The notes: generated by a model from the sequence alone, not told the origin. DNA of 64,000 bases from Nematostella vectensis (GCF_932526225.1 NC_064037.1:9778203-9842202), one strand, 5' to 3'; shown: positions 45,507 through 58,009, counted from the first letter of the stretch. Numbers and translations: made by a program.

Positions 45507-45727
45507 TAAGCCTGATGCACACTGGCAATATAATGACATAACAAGATAGGCGCGCGCATTCTTATGTCCTTATTTTCAAGTGTGAAGGGTGCGACTTATG
45601 GCAATAACGTCGACATAATAACGTGGAGATACCGACATAAAAGAAAAAACATGTTTTTTCCCTTATGCCATTATGTCAAATTCTTATGTTGTTATGTCGT
45701 TATATCGCCAGTGTGCATCAGGCCTTA
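45507..45727. repeat. MITE-like element with inverted ends
   Basis: TAAGCCTGATGCACACTGGC at 45507 is mirrored by GCCAGTGTGCATCAGGCCTTA ending at 45727; the match continues inward (ATATAATGACATAACA against TGTTATGTCGTTATAT). The centre repeats TTATGTC-type motifs. Confidence 0.65.
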
Positions 45728-46285
45728 TACGGAAAGGCCGCAAGAGCACTTTATAGCAGGACAGAGTAAAGCACGCAAAAGAATGGCGCATGAATGGAGG
45801 TACGGCGCCAGGTGCGCAGCCTGAAGTTACTGGCGGAGGGGCGCGTGCATAGATATCATATGGAAGAAGTACTACATTCTTTACTAAAAACAATACTTCT
45901 TTGTTTTCGAAAAAGCCCAAATAAATAAGCAATGCATGACGATACGCAATAGCGTATAGTGCCATACGCGTGGCTAGGAGTGAGCGAAAGGGACGCGCCC
46001 AATAGGGGACTTGGCGCTAAGAGATCACGTGCCCTTTTGGGTGGCAAACTAGCGTGCGCTCAGTCTTTTAGCGGAAAAATTACAGCAACAAAAAGCAAGT
46101 AATTTCGCGCTAACGAATAAGCCAGAAAGTTTTTTTTCGATTCTTCCTTGAAGAATCGCCAAATTGTAGACTTTTATCATATGACATCTATGTCTGTGAA
46201 TTTTCCTACTTTTCCATAATGCAGGGGGAGGTGAAGCAAATCCTGCTGCGCGCCAGGAAATGTTTTTTTTAAACATTGCGTTTGC

Positions 46286-49200
46286 TCACGTTAACAGCTG
46301 ATCCAGTATTCTCTCATATAACTCATGATCTTCAAATTCATGTTTTTGAGGCGCTTTGAACGGGTCCAGGTAGATTATGTGTTCACCCATTGAGTTCTTT
46401 TCTAAAAAGTAAAAATACAGTGAAGGATTGGTAAGGGACGATGGGGGGAAATCGGTAAGGGTGATGTGAGTGGGTGTCCCGGGATATGTGAGGGGTGCCC
46501 TTGGGGTATGTAAGGGGTGTCCCTGGGGTATGTGAGGGGTGTCCCTGGGGTATGTAAGGGGTGTCCCTGGGGTATGTAAGGGGTGTCCCTGGAGTATGTA
46601 AGGGGTGTCCCTGGGGTATGTGAGGGGTGTCCCTGTGGTATGTGAGGGGTGTCCCTGGGCTATGTGAGGGGTGTCCCTGGGGTATGTGAGGGGTGTCCCT
46701 GGGATATGTAAGGGGTGTCCCTGGGATATGTAAGGGGTGTCCCTGGGGTATGTAAAGGGTGTCCCTGGGGTATGTGAGGGGTGTCCCTGGGGTATGTAAA
46801 GGGTGTCCCTGGGGTATGTGAGGGGTGTCCCTGGGGTATGTAAGGGTGTCCCTGGGGTATGTGAGGGGTGTCCCTGTGGTATGTGAGGGGTGTCCCTGGG
46901 GTATGTGAGGGGTGTCCTTGGGGTATATGAGGGGTGTCCCTGTGGTATGTGAGGGGTGTCCCTGTGGTATGTGAGGGGTGTCCCTGTGGTATGTAAGGGG
47001 TGTCCCTGTGGTATGTGAGGGGTGTCCCTGGGGTATGTGAGGGGTGTCCCTGTGGTATAAGAGGGGTGTCCCTGTGGTATGTAAGGGGTGTCCCTGGGGT
47101 ATGTGAGGGGTGTCCCTGGGGTATGTGAGGGGTGTCCCTGTGGTATGTGAGGGGTGTCCCTGTGGTATGTGAGGGGTGTCCTTGTGGTATGTAAGGGGTG
47201 TCCCTGGGGCATGTAAGGGTTGTCCTTGGGTGGTTATGTGAGAGCAATAACCTTTGCTACTTACTTCCATAAGTAATAATGTCCAGGTACGGCTCAAGTT
47301 TTTGTAGATTTGCCATCTTGTCTTTCGTGTCGACCGGACTTGAAGTTTCGGGGGTTTGTCCTCCTGGAACTTTTACAAACAATGTATTCAATATCCTTGT
47401 GACTTTTTGACGGCAAACTCGCGCACCAGGTTTTAGCAAAAAATAATAACAACAACAACAATAAACTTATTTAGCGTTTACGGCTCCACCAGGAGGGTTC
47501 TATGTCAGATAGGGCTTATTTTTATTGAAATAATTTATTACTTTACAATCTCTGACACTTAGAAACACAATCTTAGAAATACCTGACGCTTTTAAATATC
47601 TGATGCACTTTGTAAAAATGCCTGACGCACTTTGTAAAAATGCATGACGCACTTTGTAAAAATGCATGACGCATTTTGTAATACCTGACGCATTTTGTAA
47701 TACCTGACGCACATTGTAATACCTGACGCACATTGTAATACCCGACGCACATTGTAATATCTGACGAACATTGTAATACAAGACGCATTCTGTAATACCT
47801 GACGAGCATTGTAATACCTGACGGACATTGTAATACCCGACGCACATTGTAATACCTGACGCACATTGTAATACCTGACGCACATTGTAATACTTGACGC
47901 ACTTTATTAAGGGTGGAAGCGCGTGTATGGATAGACCAAAAGTAATACATTTCTCTTGATATTAGACCCTGTCGACATGACGGAAAAACATGACGTGACG
48001 CTTCAAATAAGCCCATTTCATATCGAATAAGGCGAAGAATTTTCCTGAGTTGTTAGAAACTTATAGCAAACAAAATATCAAGTGCGACTTTTTTTAAATT
48101 GATGCGACTTTTTGTAAAGTGTCATTGAAATTTGAGCGTTTCGTCCCTGAGCTGATACACAGGGCAATGATGATCAAGGAAAAATATCTTAAAAAGCCAA
48201 AATCTGGTTTTGTGCACTTCAGCCTCACGTTATTTGTGTTTTCAAAATCAGTCCGTAATACAAGGAGCCTATAGCCACTGAAGAAATTGTGTCTTCTCTC
48301 TCTATCTGGAATTGCAAGTTTTCCAGGTTTTTCCGTTACGTCGACCCTGTCCGTTCTGCTGGTTATGATAATACTCACGATGTATCGGTAACCCCGCCTT
48401 CACCACTGATGATATCTGCCGTTTGATCGCCGACGAAATCTTAGGAAACTCAAACCGGAATCCTTCTTCCTCCGCCTTGACGTCACCCTCGACTTCTTTG
48501 CTATCGCCTGAGACGTGATGGGCAGACTTTTCTGCTGTTTTTGAGTCATCTCCCCAGATCATTTGAGTAATGCGGTTGCATTCCCTTTGGAATACACTGT
48601 CAGTCAATCCTTCCCATTCATCGTTATCCACATTGTCATCTGCTGTAGGTTTAGACTCACTTTTCCAGAACGGAATCTGGAAAATACTTTTTCTTTCTCT
48701 TTCGCCACTTGTTCCCGGTGCGTCTGACAGAACTACGCTTTTTTGTTGACTCGTGCCACCGGCTCTTGTTGCACCATCAGCATCGTCCACTTGCAGAAGG
48801 CTCGTTTGTCTAGTTGCTACATTTCCTGGAGTGCTTCCCGATTCATCAGCCCATTCATCATCCTTTACAATGTCACTTGATGAGCTGTGAACCCCGTCAT
48901 AAAAAGAAACTCGCTTGGTGTTAGAAGCTTGAGGTAAGGCCCCTATTTGCCCTTGCCCATCTTTAGTAGCATCGTTGCTTTTCTTTAATCTTCTAGACTT
49001 CGCTTTCAAACGCGACTTTTTTCGCCTCTCTGTCTCCTCGCCGCTGCTATAACTCTCACTACTACTATCTCTACTTTTAGGCATTGGTTCCTTTCTTACA
49101 GACTTCTTCCTGATACCCGATCTACTAGTCGCTACCTTTACCAGCTTCACCACCTCCGCCATCACTACATCAGTGTCTAAGGTAGCCGCACTCCCTATCT

Positions 49201-49927
49201 CATGCAGTACACCAATTTGCCCTATTCTGATCACTTCGCTTTTCTCAGCTGTCTCACTAGAGCTTCCACTTGTATTCCTTTCATTACTGCTATTCTCGTG
49301 TGGAGACGGAAGCCTTTCGTACGCTTGTAATAACTCTGCGCACTTGTCTTCGTCTTGGAGGACTTCGCGAGCGCATTGAAATATGCGCTGGATAAAATCG
49401 TATGTTATTCTTTGTTCTTCAGCTGAAGAAGGGTACTTCCTGATGTTTTCCTCCTGTAAAAAATGCGAATGTTACTCCCGGGGAAACACCGTCAACAGCG
49501 CGTGAGTGCTGCAAGCCTCCTCAGACAAAGATTATGTATTTTTATTTTATTTTTGCAGGGTGGCCCATTAAGCAAACGCTGGCATCCAGAGGGGCCCTCT
49601 GCTTTAACAATACATTCAATTTTTACAACCACAAACACAGTAATCTTTTTTTAAGAAAATGTTTCTTATCTCCATCATCTCTATTGAATAAAAATACCTT
49701 ATCATATCTAAGGAGTAGGGTATGAAATACCCTCAATTATTTCTATTTAAGTGTTGTACTATGAATACTTTAAAAATTAAGCTTTTAGTAACTCTTATAT
49801 TTAAGAAGTAGCAAGTAACCCAAGTCAAGCTAACTAGCATCTAAGTGTTCTAAGTGTCAATACAAACCAGATTTTCGTAGGATAGTTTCTCAATCTTTTT
49901 GAGCTCGTCCTCGTATAGTTCGTCCAT
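46286..49927 (-). CDS. Four-exon gene for a hydrophilic, Ser/Lys-rich protein of unknown function (about 451 aa)
   Basis: Exons 49868-49927, 48379-49453, 47265-47369 and 46286-46401 have GT/AG borders and phases 0, 1, 1; they total 1356 bp and end in TGA. The N-terminus is acidic-helical (MDELYEDELKKIEKL), then a helical EEQRITYDFIQRIFQCAREV region, a long disordered middle with basic blocks (KKSRLKAKSRRLKKS, nuclear-localisation-like) and many Ser/Asp, a WGDD segment near 48545, a PKISSAIKRQISSVVKAGLP helix, and a C-terminus with YLDPFKAPQKHEFEDHELY. There is no signal peptide or membrane helix. I do not recognise the family; the conserved-looking ends around a disordered middle suggest a scaffold-type intracellular protein. 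Introns 2 and 3 contain minisatellites. Confidence 0.65.
46463..47229. repeat. 22-bp minisatellite, about 34 copies
   Basis: Unit close to GGGTGTCCCTGGGGTATGTG plus two bases, with variants GTGGTATGTGAG and GGGTATGTAAG. It lies in intron 3 of the minus-strand gene. A 22-bp unit reads through all three minus frames as a 22-residue periodic peptide, producing long false ORFs of about 195-308 aa. Confidence 0.9.
47579..47912. repeat. 19-bp minisatellite, about 16 copies
   Basis: Unit TAATACCTGACGCACATTG with variants (GCATTTTG, GAACATTG, CCCGACG); the left part has a slightly longer GTAAAAATGC form. It lies in intron 2 of the same gene. Confidence 0.85.
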
Positions 49928-51033
49928 ATCCCGCTACTTACACTTAAGGCTATCAATCCATACTGAGCAAACAAAACCACTTTTACACAAGGGAGCTAAG
50001 TGGTTGACGCTCTTTTACAAGCTATTATATTCGAAACAAAGTCATTAAGCCGTGATACCTATTTCGTTCAACATATTACGTCATAGTATGTGAGAATTCG
50101 TGGAGTATTCTGCTGCGCGCGCGGGAGTAATTGATTGTGTTGTTGTATGTTTTTTTTTTCATTGAAAGAGTCAAGTGTGAACCTCAGTAATCGAGAGTAA
50201 GGCCTTATCAGACATTTCACTTTGCCAAAAAAATCAAGTTGAAAGTTATAGAGAAATGGTGTCCCTTCTTTTCTTAAATAAATTACCAGTCACGTGTATC
50301 AGGGTGTTATTACTGCATCATCAAAAACCCTCATGGTGTAATTGGTTCTAATTGGTCAATAACGTGGTCTGGTGGTCTGACGATGGGTGGGGATGGATGC
50401 TTTCTCACACTTGGTAATTAGGTAGGATGACAAAATGGCGAACAGATCTCTTTAAAATCCGGCTTCCCTAATTAGGCCCGTACCCTGGCAGGGCAGGGGG
50501 GGGGGAATGGTTCGGAGAGTCCACTTTTGGTTTGCAATAAACGTGCTATTTGATACAACTATAAAACATTAGCATAAATTAGATAAGAAAAAGGCATTCT
50601 TGCACCCTGGTATGTCATAAAATTCAAACCTTTTTGTAGTCAAATCCGATGACACGTCCCGTGGAGATACTGCAATGGCATTTGTTTGTTCATTCGGGGG
50701 TGGATTTTTTTATCAGAAAACTAACTCCCTCTCCCCCCTCCCCCCCCCCCCCCCCCCCCCGGGAAAAATTAGGTCCACGTTTTCGGATTTCGCGTCCCCA
50801 AAGGAAAATCCTGGGCACAGGCCTGCCTGTATGTTTATGCATCAAAGACAGATAGACACAGAGACTGTGGGATTTTGGTTTACTGTATAGCTTAACAAAG
50901 TAAAAACGGACAGAAAACGTTTAGAGAAACGCGAGTACTATGTATAATTACAAAATCAGTTAAACATTAGACAACAACACTACAGTCATCATCTCTACTT
51001 GATGATACATAGAAACATGGATGAATTTACCAT
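49928..51033. other. Intergenic between two minus-strand genes
   Basis: A C-rich run of about 20 bases at about 50740, and no supported ORF. It should contain the promoter of the 46.3-49.9 kb gene and the 3' end of the micro-exon gene. Confidence 0.4.
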
Positions 51034-54000
51034 TTACTGTCGCCTAGCCACGCTGAAAGTAAAAAATAGGAGAAAACATTAGAGCAAGTCCCCAGCAGAG
51101 CGAGTGACCCCCTTCTTAAAGCAAGAGCGTGTTAGCATCTGAAAGAATGAGAATGCTCAAATTTATAAGATTTGTATTATTAGATAGCACACACCTTTAC
51201 ATTAGGCCTGGCTTTTGCGCTTTCTGTGAATGCAAGCAGAACGGATGGCACAGATGTATTAGCTGGAAGTGAGGTAGAGATTGAACATTCTAGTCAAGGG
51301 GACCAGAGTTTCAGGCGTGTTTTCAGACGGTTCTATATTGGTTTTCCCTTTAGATTTCTTGTTTTCGAATTTTTGGATGAGAACACGCAACAATTAAGCG
51401 CCAGGATTCACACGCAACCCCAAATAGTTTATACTCACATCGCGTCTCTTATCAGGCGTGCAACTGCGCTAGGCATGTGCTCCCCTCGCTTGTGGAGGGT
51501 CTTTATCCCTGAGAAAAAAATAAATGTAAAATAAAATTATAAAAAACACCCCACCAGGAAAAAACATCGGCTCCTTCACTTACATTCGTATATTTCTCTC
51601 TTCTCCTTTAATAAAGACTCATCTAGGAAAAAAAAAATCGATTTAAGCCACAGGGAGTGCAAGCTCATAGTTCTTGTTTTTCTTTAGATTTGGAGGAAAT
51701 TCCCCAATAGGGTATGATTAAACATTGAAATCAGTTCGCGTTTAACTCACCCTTTCGAAAGACTGGGACGTCATCGGCTGTAAGCAAAAGTACATCATAT
51801 ATAAGTTAGGAATTCATGTGCAGACAAAGATCCACAGGACCGAAAAGTTACCTGGTTTGGGTGGCGCCGGAATCTTGTCTGGTACATTGTACACTGCGCC
51901 GTCTGTCGTAAAAATTCAGTAACAATGATTATTAACGGGAAAGAAATTGAGTAGAGCGGTGCCTCTATAAGCGGTCATCTATCAAGTTCGTGTGCACTTT
52001 TTATAAAATTTTTATTTTTTGTCGCGCTACTGGGTATTCAGTTTTTTCCGCGCAATTACAATTCTTTCGAATCATTGAAGGCAAAATTATACCACAAAGG
52101 CAACATTACAGACGTTTAAAAAAAAAGAACCCCTGCAAATTGTCGAAATTCTTTATCTGCCTTTACCAGTTCTAGAATCAATTCAAATATGAATAACAGA
52201 TTAATTGATAATTAATAACAAATACAATAGTCGTTACAATAATTGTCACAAGGTTGACAATTTACCGTGATATTGTAGCAAATTGAGAACTGTCGACATT
52301 TAGCAGCATATTGTAGAAAATTCTTAAGTGGCACCAAAATTACAATTTAATAGTGTACATAGACAACAGAAAACATAAAATACCGCCAACAAAGCTCAAC
52401 TCAGATTGGCTTGCCCTTTCTTGACAAATAATTTGATTTGAACTTAATAGGTTAACAATTTACCGTAAATTGTTATTGGGTTATTGGAATAAATTGGAAA
52501 CTGTCGGGCATTTAGTCCATTGAGGATCTTTCCCGCCTTTCGGGCATATAGCCATTGCGTAAAATAACAGGTACATAGTAAGACGCCGGCTATGGATACA
52601 TACTGTTGTAGATCTCATCAGAGCTCAGTCCATCTACAAAAAATATGTCAATATCAGAATCAAAGTAGGGCAAATGTCAGAATCAAAGTAGCGCAAATAA
52701 AGCTCTTTTTTCCTCCATAATATTAGCATCCGTGGGGTATTCGTACCTTGGTTCAAAGGGTTGTCGTTACTAGGCCCCTCGGGAGTTCCTGCAAGAAAAA
52801 CACATTCTAACCTGCTCTATTTTATCTTTCAAGATCATTTCTGCTTGATCTGGTTTGATCTCTGTCTGATCTGGTTTGATCTTTGCCTGATCTGGTTTGA
52901 TCTCTGCATGATCTGGTTTGATCTCCGCCTGACCTGGTTTGATGACGTTGTACCCTGGTGGACTTCCCGGACCGCTTTCGGTGAGAATTTCTAGAAAAAG
53001 AATAACAAAATAAGTGGAATTTGGGTAAATCGAAAACTCGGATAATTCGAACCATCCAGCAAGGTGAATAGCCGCTCGAGAGTTAGCGAGTAGTTTGAGT
53101 TTTTATGGGTCCATTGTAGAATTAACATGATAAGAAAACGTATTGCTCTAAATACATTTATTTCTTTATTCAATTTCCACAAGTTAGACTGGTGCGGAAA
53201 ATACAACAGTCCTAGGCTCCAAATCAAGTGCCCCCTTGAGTGTATTGTTAGTAAGCATTGCAAGCACTGTCACTGGGGGTGGTCACTGCCAGAGGGTTTA
53301 TTGCGTCCCCAGTGGTTCTTTTACGTCCCTTCGGTTCAGGTTAGTGCATAGCCGTAGCAGGGCTCGAATTACTGGGGGGCACAATACAGAAAAATTATGA
53401 AAATATTACAGCCACGCCCCACTGGTCATTTCCTTATAATTTTCGAAAAAATTGGGGGGGGGCACGTGCCCCCAGTGCCCCCCCTGCTACGGCCCTGTAG
53501 TGCATAATCTAAGATTGAATTACTAAATAAGCATGTCGCAACATATTATAAGTTGTATGTGCCCCCGAATAGCTTGGGGAGTGATTGTGGATAAATGAAG
53601 CCTTTACTCCTCCAATGACCAAATCCATTTACTTCTCCCATCACAAAGAGCATACCCTCTACGCATGTTTTTCATGGTATCTTTGGCCGTGGACCTCCCC
53701 CTGTCACGCCCCTAAAGGCCAGCGAGGGTTAGAATGAAATATGGGACGTCGTCAAGGGGCGCTTGCCCGTGTTGGCACTTGCTATATCTTACTATATTTT
53801 GACATGTGTATGACTAATCACTCGAACAAGAAGTGTTTTGAGCAAGGTCACCAGTGACGTAGCCAGGATTTTTAACAGGAGGGGGCCCAAAGGACCCTTT
53901 CAAGGCACTTTCTTCTGTATACCTGGTACATCGCTGAAATGTCCCCTGAGGTTACTGATTCGTCTCTGGTGGTGTAGGGGGTCGCTGAATCGATCTTGGG

Positions 54001-57000
54001 CATCTGTAATGACGATATATAATATTCATATTAGTTTTGGAGAGGACCGACTGAAGTCACAAATACATTATATATACCTTCCGTAAGCTTTTTCAGAATT
54101 CGTCTTATTTTTTGCCTTTTCTCCTCAGCAGTCAGGAAAACATTTGACCTTTGCTTATCTAGGTGAGTGAGACCAGCGATATGAAAAATCATTTAAATAC
54201 ACATCACAATCACTATCACCATCGCCACAACCATCAACACCACCATCACTATCACTATAACCACCATTATCACCACCATCATTATCACTATTATCACCAT
54301 CACAATCGCCATCACCACCATCACCAACACCATCATTATCACTATTATCACCATCACAATCGCCATCACCACCATTATCAACACTATCACCATTATCATC
54401 ACGATCACGATCACTATTATCAACATCACCATCACCACCACCATCACTATTATCAACATCACCATCACTATCACCACTATCATCAACACCATCACTATCA
54501 CTACCACCATCACTATTATCACCATCAGAATCATCATCACCATCAGTATTACTACCCAAATCACTATTATCACCATCTCCATCACTATCACCACCATCAT
54601 CAACACCATAACTATCACTACCACCATCACTATTATCACCATCACTATTATCACCATCACCATCACTATCACCACCGCCACCACCATCACTATCACTACC
54701 ACCATCACTATTATCACCATCACTATTATCACCATCACCACCATCATCACCACCATCATCACCAACACCAACATCAACACTTTCGCCGCAGTAATCGACA
54801 TTGTTATCATCATAATAATTTTAAAACAACAAAAGATTAATTAGATTTACTTACCATCTCGACTCACACTCTGAGGCGTTTCTAAATAAAAAAAAAATTA
54901 TGTATCCACCGAAATCTAATTATAATCTTAATGGTAAAACAATCATTGAACACTAGCCAAAGTTTTGTCCCAAATCTCCAAAAAACTTGAAAATGTACAT
55001 CTCGAAACTTACCCTCAATCAGCTTTTCTAACAATTTATCATCTTCACCTGATCTTCCCTGGCGATCTGATAGAAAGGGTGCGACGAATTAGCGAACACG
55101 CAACAACTGCTGATACACAAAACGTGTGTCAAACTTGGAAGTGGCGTGGAGATAGTGTTGGGGGATGGTGGTAACTAGGGGGGTCTTGTTTTGGTAACTG
55201 GGGGAGGAGGGGAATAGTGTACGGAACATTGCTGAGAGTCAAGTTCGCTCCGGGATCCGCATGGTGTAACAGAAAAAAAGAAAAAGAGCGGAGAGCAAAA
55301 ATACGTGGCCGGAGCTCATTAGGAGAAGAATAGTGTTAGGGGAGGGGGACAGATGGTCGTAACTGGGGGAAGTCTTGGGGTGGGTCACAGTGGTAACTTG
55401 GAAGGAGATAATAGTGTTGAATGATGGTAATTCACGGGAGGAGGAAAACAGTGTTGGGGCTATTATCACCATAACCAGGAGAGAATAGCGAGGAGAGGAG
55501 AGGAGATAATAGTGTTGAATGGTGGTAATTCACGGGAGGAGGAAAACAGTGTTGACCACCATATAAAAAGTTACTTTTTAGATGTCGTTTTAAACATGTT
55601 TTTTTGCTAATTTTAGTCACCAAAACGCCCTAGACCCAACACTGTTTTCCTCCTCCCCTGAATTACCACCATCCAACACTATTCTCTCCTCTCCTCACTA
55701 TCCTCTCCAAATATTAACAGTAGCAGAACTTTCTATTACTAACCCCCCCTTCCCCCATTCAAAGTTGCTGTCTGGGGTTGATAGTTAAAGAATCCAACAT
55801 TGATTTTGGGGAAGTGGGGAAGGGTTTTTTTTTTCTGAAACTGCATTTGGGGGTTAAAAATATCAACAGTTTTGTCGCTGATTGTAGCGTGACAGGGGAG
55901 GTGTTCGGGGGTCGTTAGAACTCCCTAGTCCCTCTCGAATTTTTGGTCTGGATCTATGTTATCTGAAATTCCTTTTTACTTTGTTGATGTCTATATGACA
56001 ATTTTTATCATACACACCTGTTTCAGGTGTGTCATCTGGGTTCAAAATATTTGCTAGATCTGCAAACAAAGAAATTAAGAATCTTGTTATCTATCGCAAA
56101 TATTTGTAAATACTGCTAGTACTTTTTTCCCTTATCAGGAAAATGTTCGATGAAAAGCTCCTGATTTTGGGGTATCTAAAGAAACACAATAGAGCAATTC
56201 TTTTTTTCATACGAAAACCAACTATCTGACGCGAGAGATAAAGCTGACATGAAACTGGAAAAAGAAATAAACAAAACTAGATTGCCGGTCATGGACTGTT
56301 TTCAAAGATACAGACCCATCTTTATAAAAGGCGTTAGTTAATGCATATGTTACGTTTTTTCTTTCGTATCAAACAGAGTTATGTATTAATTTAGAGCTCA
56401 GCATTTAGAAGTCTAGTGTCATGGGGATACAGCTGATCTCAGGGACATCAGTGATAATGGGATTCCTCTAGAATGGAAAAGAACCAGACTTTTTATTAGC
56501 TGTTTCAGATTTCCTTCGCCAATCACAGCGTGAAGAAATCTATTATTACTAATTGAATCCCCACAATACTCCACTCCGGACGCTCCGGACTCCGCACTGG
56601 TAAAACCAGATTCCAATATTGCACCCCATCGCGCCATACGGTAATAACAGCACAAATGCCATGCGAAGAATCTGGGCAGTGGTGGGCATTTTGTATCGTT
56701 TATTCATTAGAATTGCCATTACTTCTTTTATCAGGCTGACAGAAATGCCGACGCGGTGTCAACCGCGAATTAGAAATCTTCATGACCCGATGTGAACTCG
56801 ATGTGACTTCCGTTGGGTATTGTAACGATATACTTCATAAACAGGATTCACAGAACTGGAGACCGTTTGTAATGAGATATAGTTGCGCGTGACTATACAT
56901 TTTCGGACTTGTTACTGCTGTAGTGCTCAGACATTACGATAGCGTGATAGTTAATATTGGTAATCAGCTGACACTTCTCTCTGTATCCTAAAAAATATCT

Positions 57001-57299
57001 AAACGCCGCCACAATTTACAAAGCTTTTAATTAAATGATCTCGAGTGCATTGTCAAAGATAATGCAGCTACTAGGTAACGAATTCTACAGGAAAAAAACA
57101 AGGTGATGTCTCTCAAGACGGTTATAGTCCTGAATCCGACTCAACGGTTGAGGAGTCAAGATGGAGATGTCCCCAAACAATGAGTATTGTCTTACTTACC
57201 CTTCTCAATATCACTATCTGTTAAGGTTTTAGTGACTGCTTCATCGAAGAATACCACTAGGAAGGCCACGACAAGATACGTAAACATTTTCCCTCTCAT
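51034..57299 (-). CDS. Secreted, low-complexity protein encoded by micro-exons (about 212 aa)
   Basis: Exon 1 (57200-57299) encodes a signal peptide (MFTYLVVAFLVVFFDEAV preceded by MRGK). Following exons: 56018-56059, 55013-55066, 54855-54881, 54078-54158, 52934-52990, 52747-52788, 52604-52633, 51852-51902, 51751-51777, 51584-51622, 51439-51508 and a last one at 51034-51052 (TAA). All but the last two junctions are phase 1, and internal exons are 27-81 bp and divisible by three, so each can be skipped without frame loss. An alternative last exon at 51190-51218 also gives a short tail and stop. The product is rich in Asp, Glu, Lys, Pro and Ser, with no Cys pattern or fold. It may be a secreted matrix protein or propeptide; family not recognised. 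Smaller exons may have been missed. Confidence 0.6.
52190..52565. repeat. Second copy of the 31.8-32.4 kb dispersed element
   Basis: Shares CAACAAAGCTCAACTCAGAT, GGGCATTTAGTCCATT and GGATCTTTCCCG with 32290-32430, and AATTGAGAACTG and ATAGTGTACAT with the other arm in reverse orientation. It lies in an intron of the micro-exon gene. Confidence 0.65.
52812..52933. repeat. 21-bp tandem repeat abutting an exon, open in frame
   Basis: About five copies of a unit like GATCTGGTTTGATCTCTGCC plus one base. On the minus strand they continue the exon 52934-52990 in frame as repeated IKPDQAE heptapeptides. The phase-1 donor at 52933 leaves them intronic, but a read-through exon to 52812 is also open (it would end in phase 0, breaking the pattern). 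Confidence 0.7.
53351..53497. repeat. MITE with 9-bp target-site duplication
   Basis: Flanked by TAGTGCATA at 53342-53350 and 53498-53506. Inverted ends GCCGTAGCAGGG and CCCTGCTACGGC, with GGGGGGCAC against GTGCCCCC inside. The 8-9-bp duplication fits hAT- or Mutator-type transposition. Confidence 0.75.
54199..54780. repeat. Compound CAC/CAT/TAT trinucleotide microsatellite
   Basis: Long run of CAC, CAT, TAT and CAA triplets on the plus strand. Reads as His/Tyr-rich on one strand and as Val/Met/Ile-rich on the other, giving false ORFs of over 200 aa. It lies in an intron of the micro-exon gene. Confidence 0.9.
55494..55696. repeat. Inverted-repeat element with about 60-bp arms
   Basis: Left arm contains GAGGAGAGGAGATAATAGTG and AATTCACGGGAGGAGGAAAA (to 55554); right arm from 55637 contains TTTTCCTCCTCCCCTGAATT and CACTATTCTCTCCTCTCCTC. 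A direct partial copy lies at about 55400-55470. Confidence 0.7.
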
Positions 57300-57832
57300 T
57301 TTTGAGGTTTAGTGGAGATTATGATTTGAATTCTTCCTCACTAGCCTTGAGTTCGAGGTTGAACTGAGCGTTCCACTTGATGAGGGGATTTATCAAATCA
57401 AACCCGCCCGCCTAGTATCTGATTATCAAGTAGCCAATCAGATGCTGCCACGTCATAGGACGAGTGGTGACTGCTGGGCTGCGACAGTGATGGAATGTTT
57501 TGAATGTAGTTTTATTGTTATTTTTATCAAATCGTGTAATAAAATAGGCATCGAAGTTTGGACGGTTTAACAATTTTCGCGCGCTTTCATTCAGCACAAG
57601 TTTCTACAATTTCCCACACATATTTTATTACTTACCCCCCCCCCCCCCAACTACCTTTGAATTGGCATAGCGTTATCTGTGTTTTTCCGATTTTTTTTCT
57701 TATTTGGATCCAAATCCCGGACCCCGCGCGAATATCCTTCCAAACCCTATCAAACTCATGTCTTCTCATAGGCAGCAATTAAACTGCACGGGTAATAGAC
57801 TGTGCTAGCGTCCTCTTGGCTCTGTGTCACCC

Positions 57833-57985
57833 ATAAATGTTATAACAACCATAAATGTAAGAACACATCACCCATAAATGTAATAAACAGTCAACCATAA
57901 ATGTGAGAACACGTCGCCCATAAATGTTATAAACCACGTTAACCATAAATGTAATAATACGTCGCCCATAAATGTTATAACTTAT
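57833..57985. repeat. CCATAAATGT tandem repeat
   Basis: Seven occurrences of CCATAAATGT separated by 14-20 bp of variable sequence (TATAACA, AATAAACAGTCAA, GAGAACACGTCGC). Confidence 0.75.
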
Positions 57986-58009
57986 AATTTTGACTCATAG
58001 GAACAACAT

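Larger units (their letters stand above)
42696..46285. other. Intergenic between SLC22 and the next minus-strand gene
   Basis: Contains the SLC22 3' UTR start, possible polyadenylation signals (AATAAA near 43615 and 43646), an ATG/GAT-rich microsatellite (about 43490-43600), a repeated 40-mer and two MITE-like elements listed separately. No gene recognised. Confidence 0.45.

Noticed and set aside
46286-47297. Minus-strand ORFs of 195-308 aa
   Set aside because: They are periodic translations of the 22-bp minisatellite; only the 116-bp end at 46286-46401 behaves as an exon.
47579-47912. CRISPR-like appearance of the 19-bp repeat array
   Set aside because: No unique spacers; units are directly contiguous in an animal intron, so it is a minisatellite.
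54155-54840. 225-aa His-rich ORF (plus) and 206-aa and 134-aa ORFs (minus)
   Set aside because: Products of the CAC/CAT/TAT microsatellite, open in several frames; no gene context.
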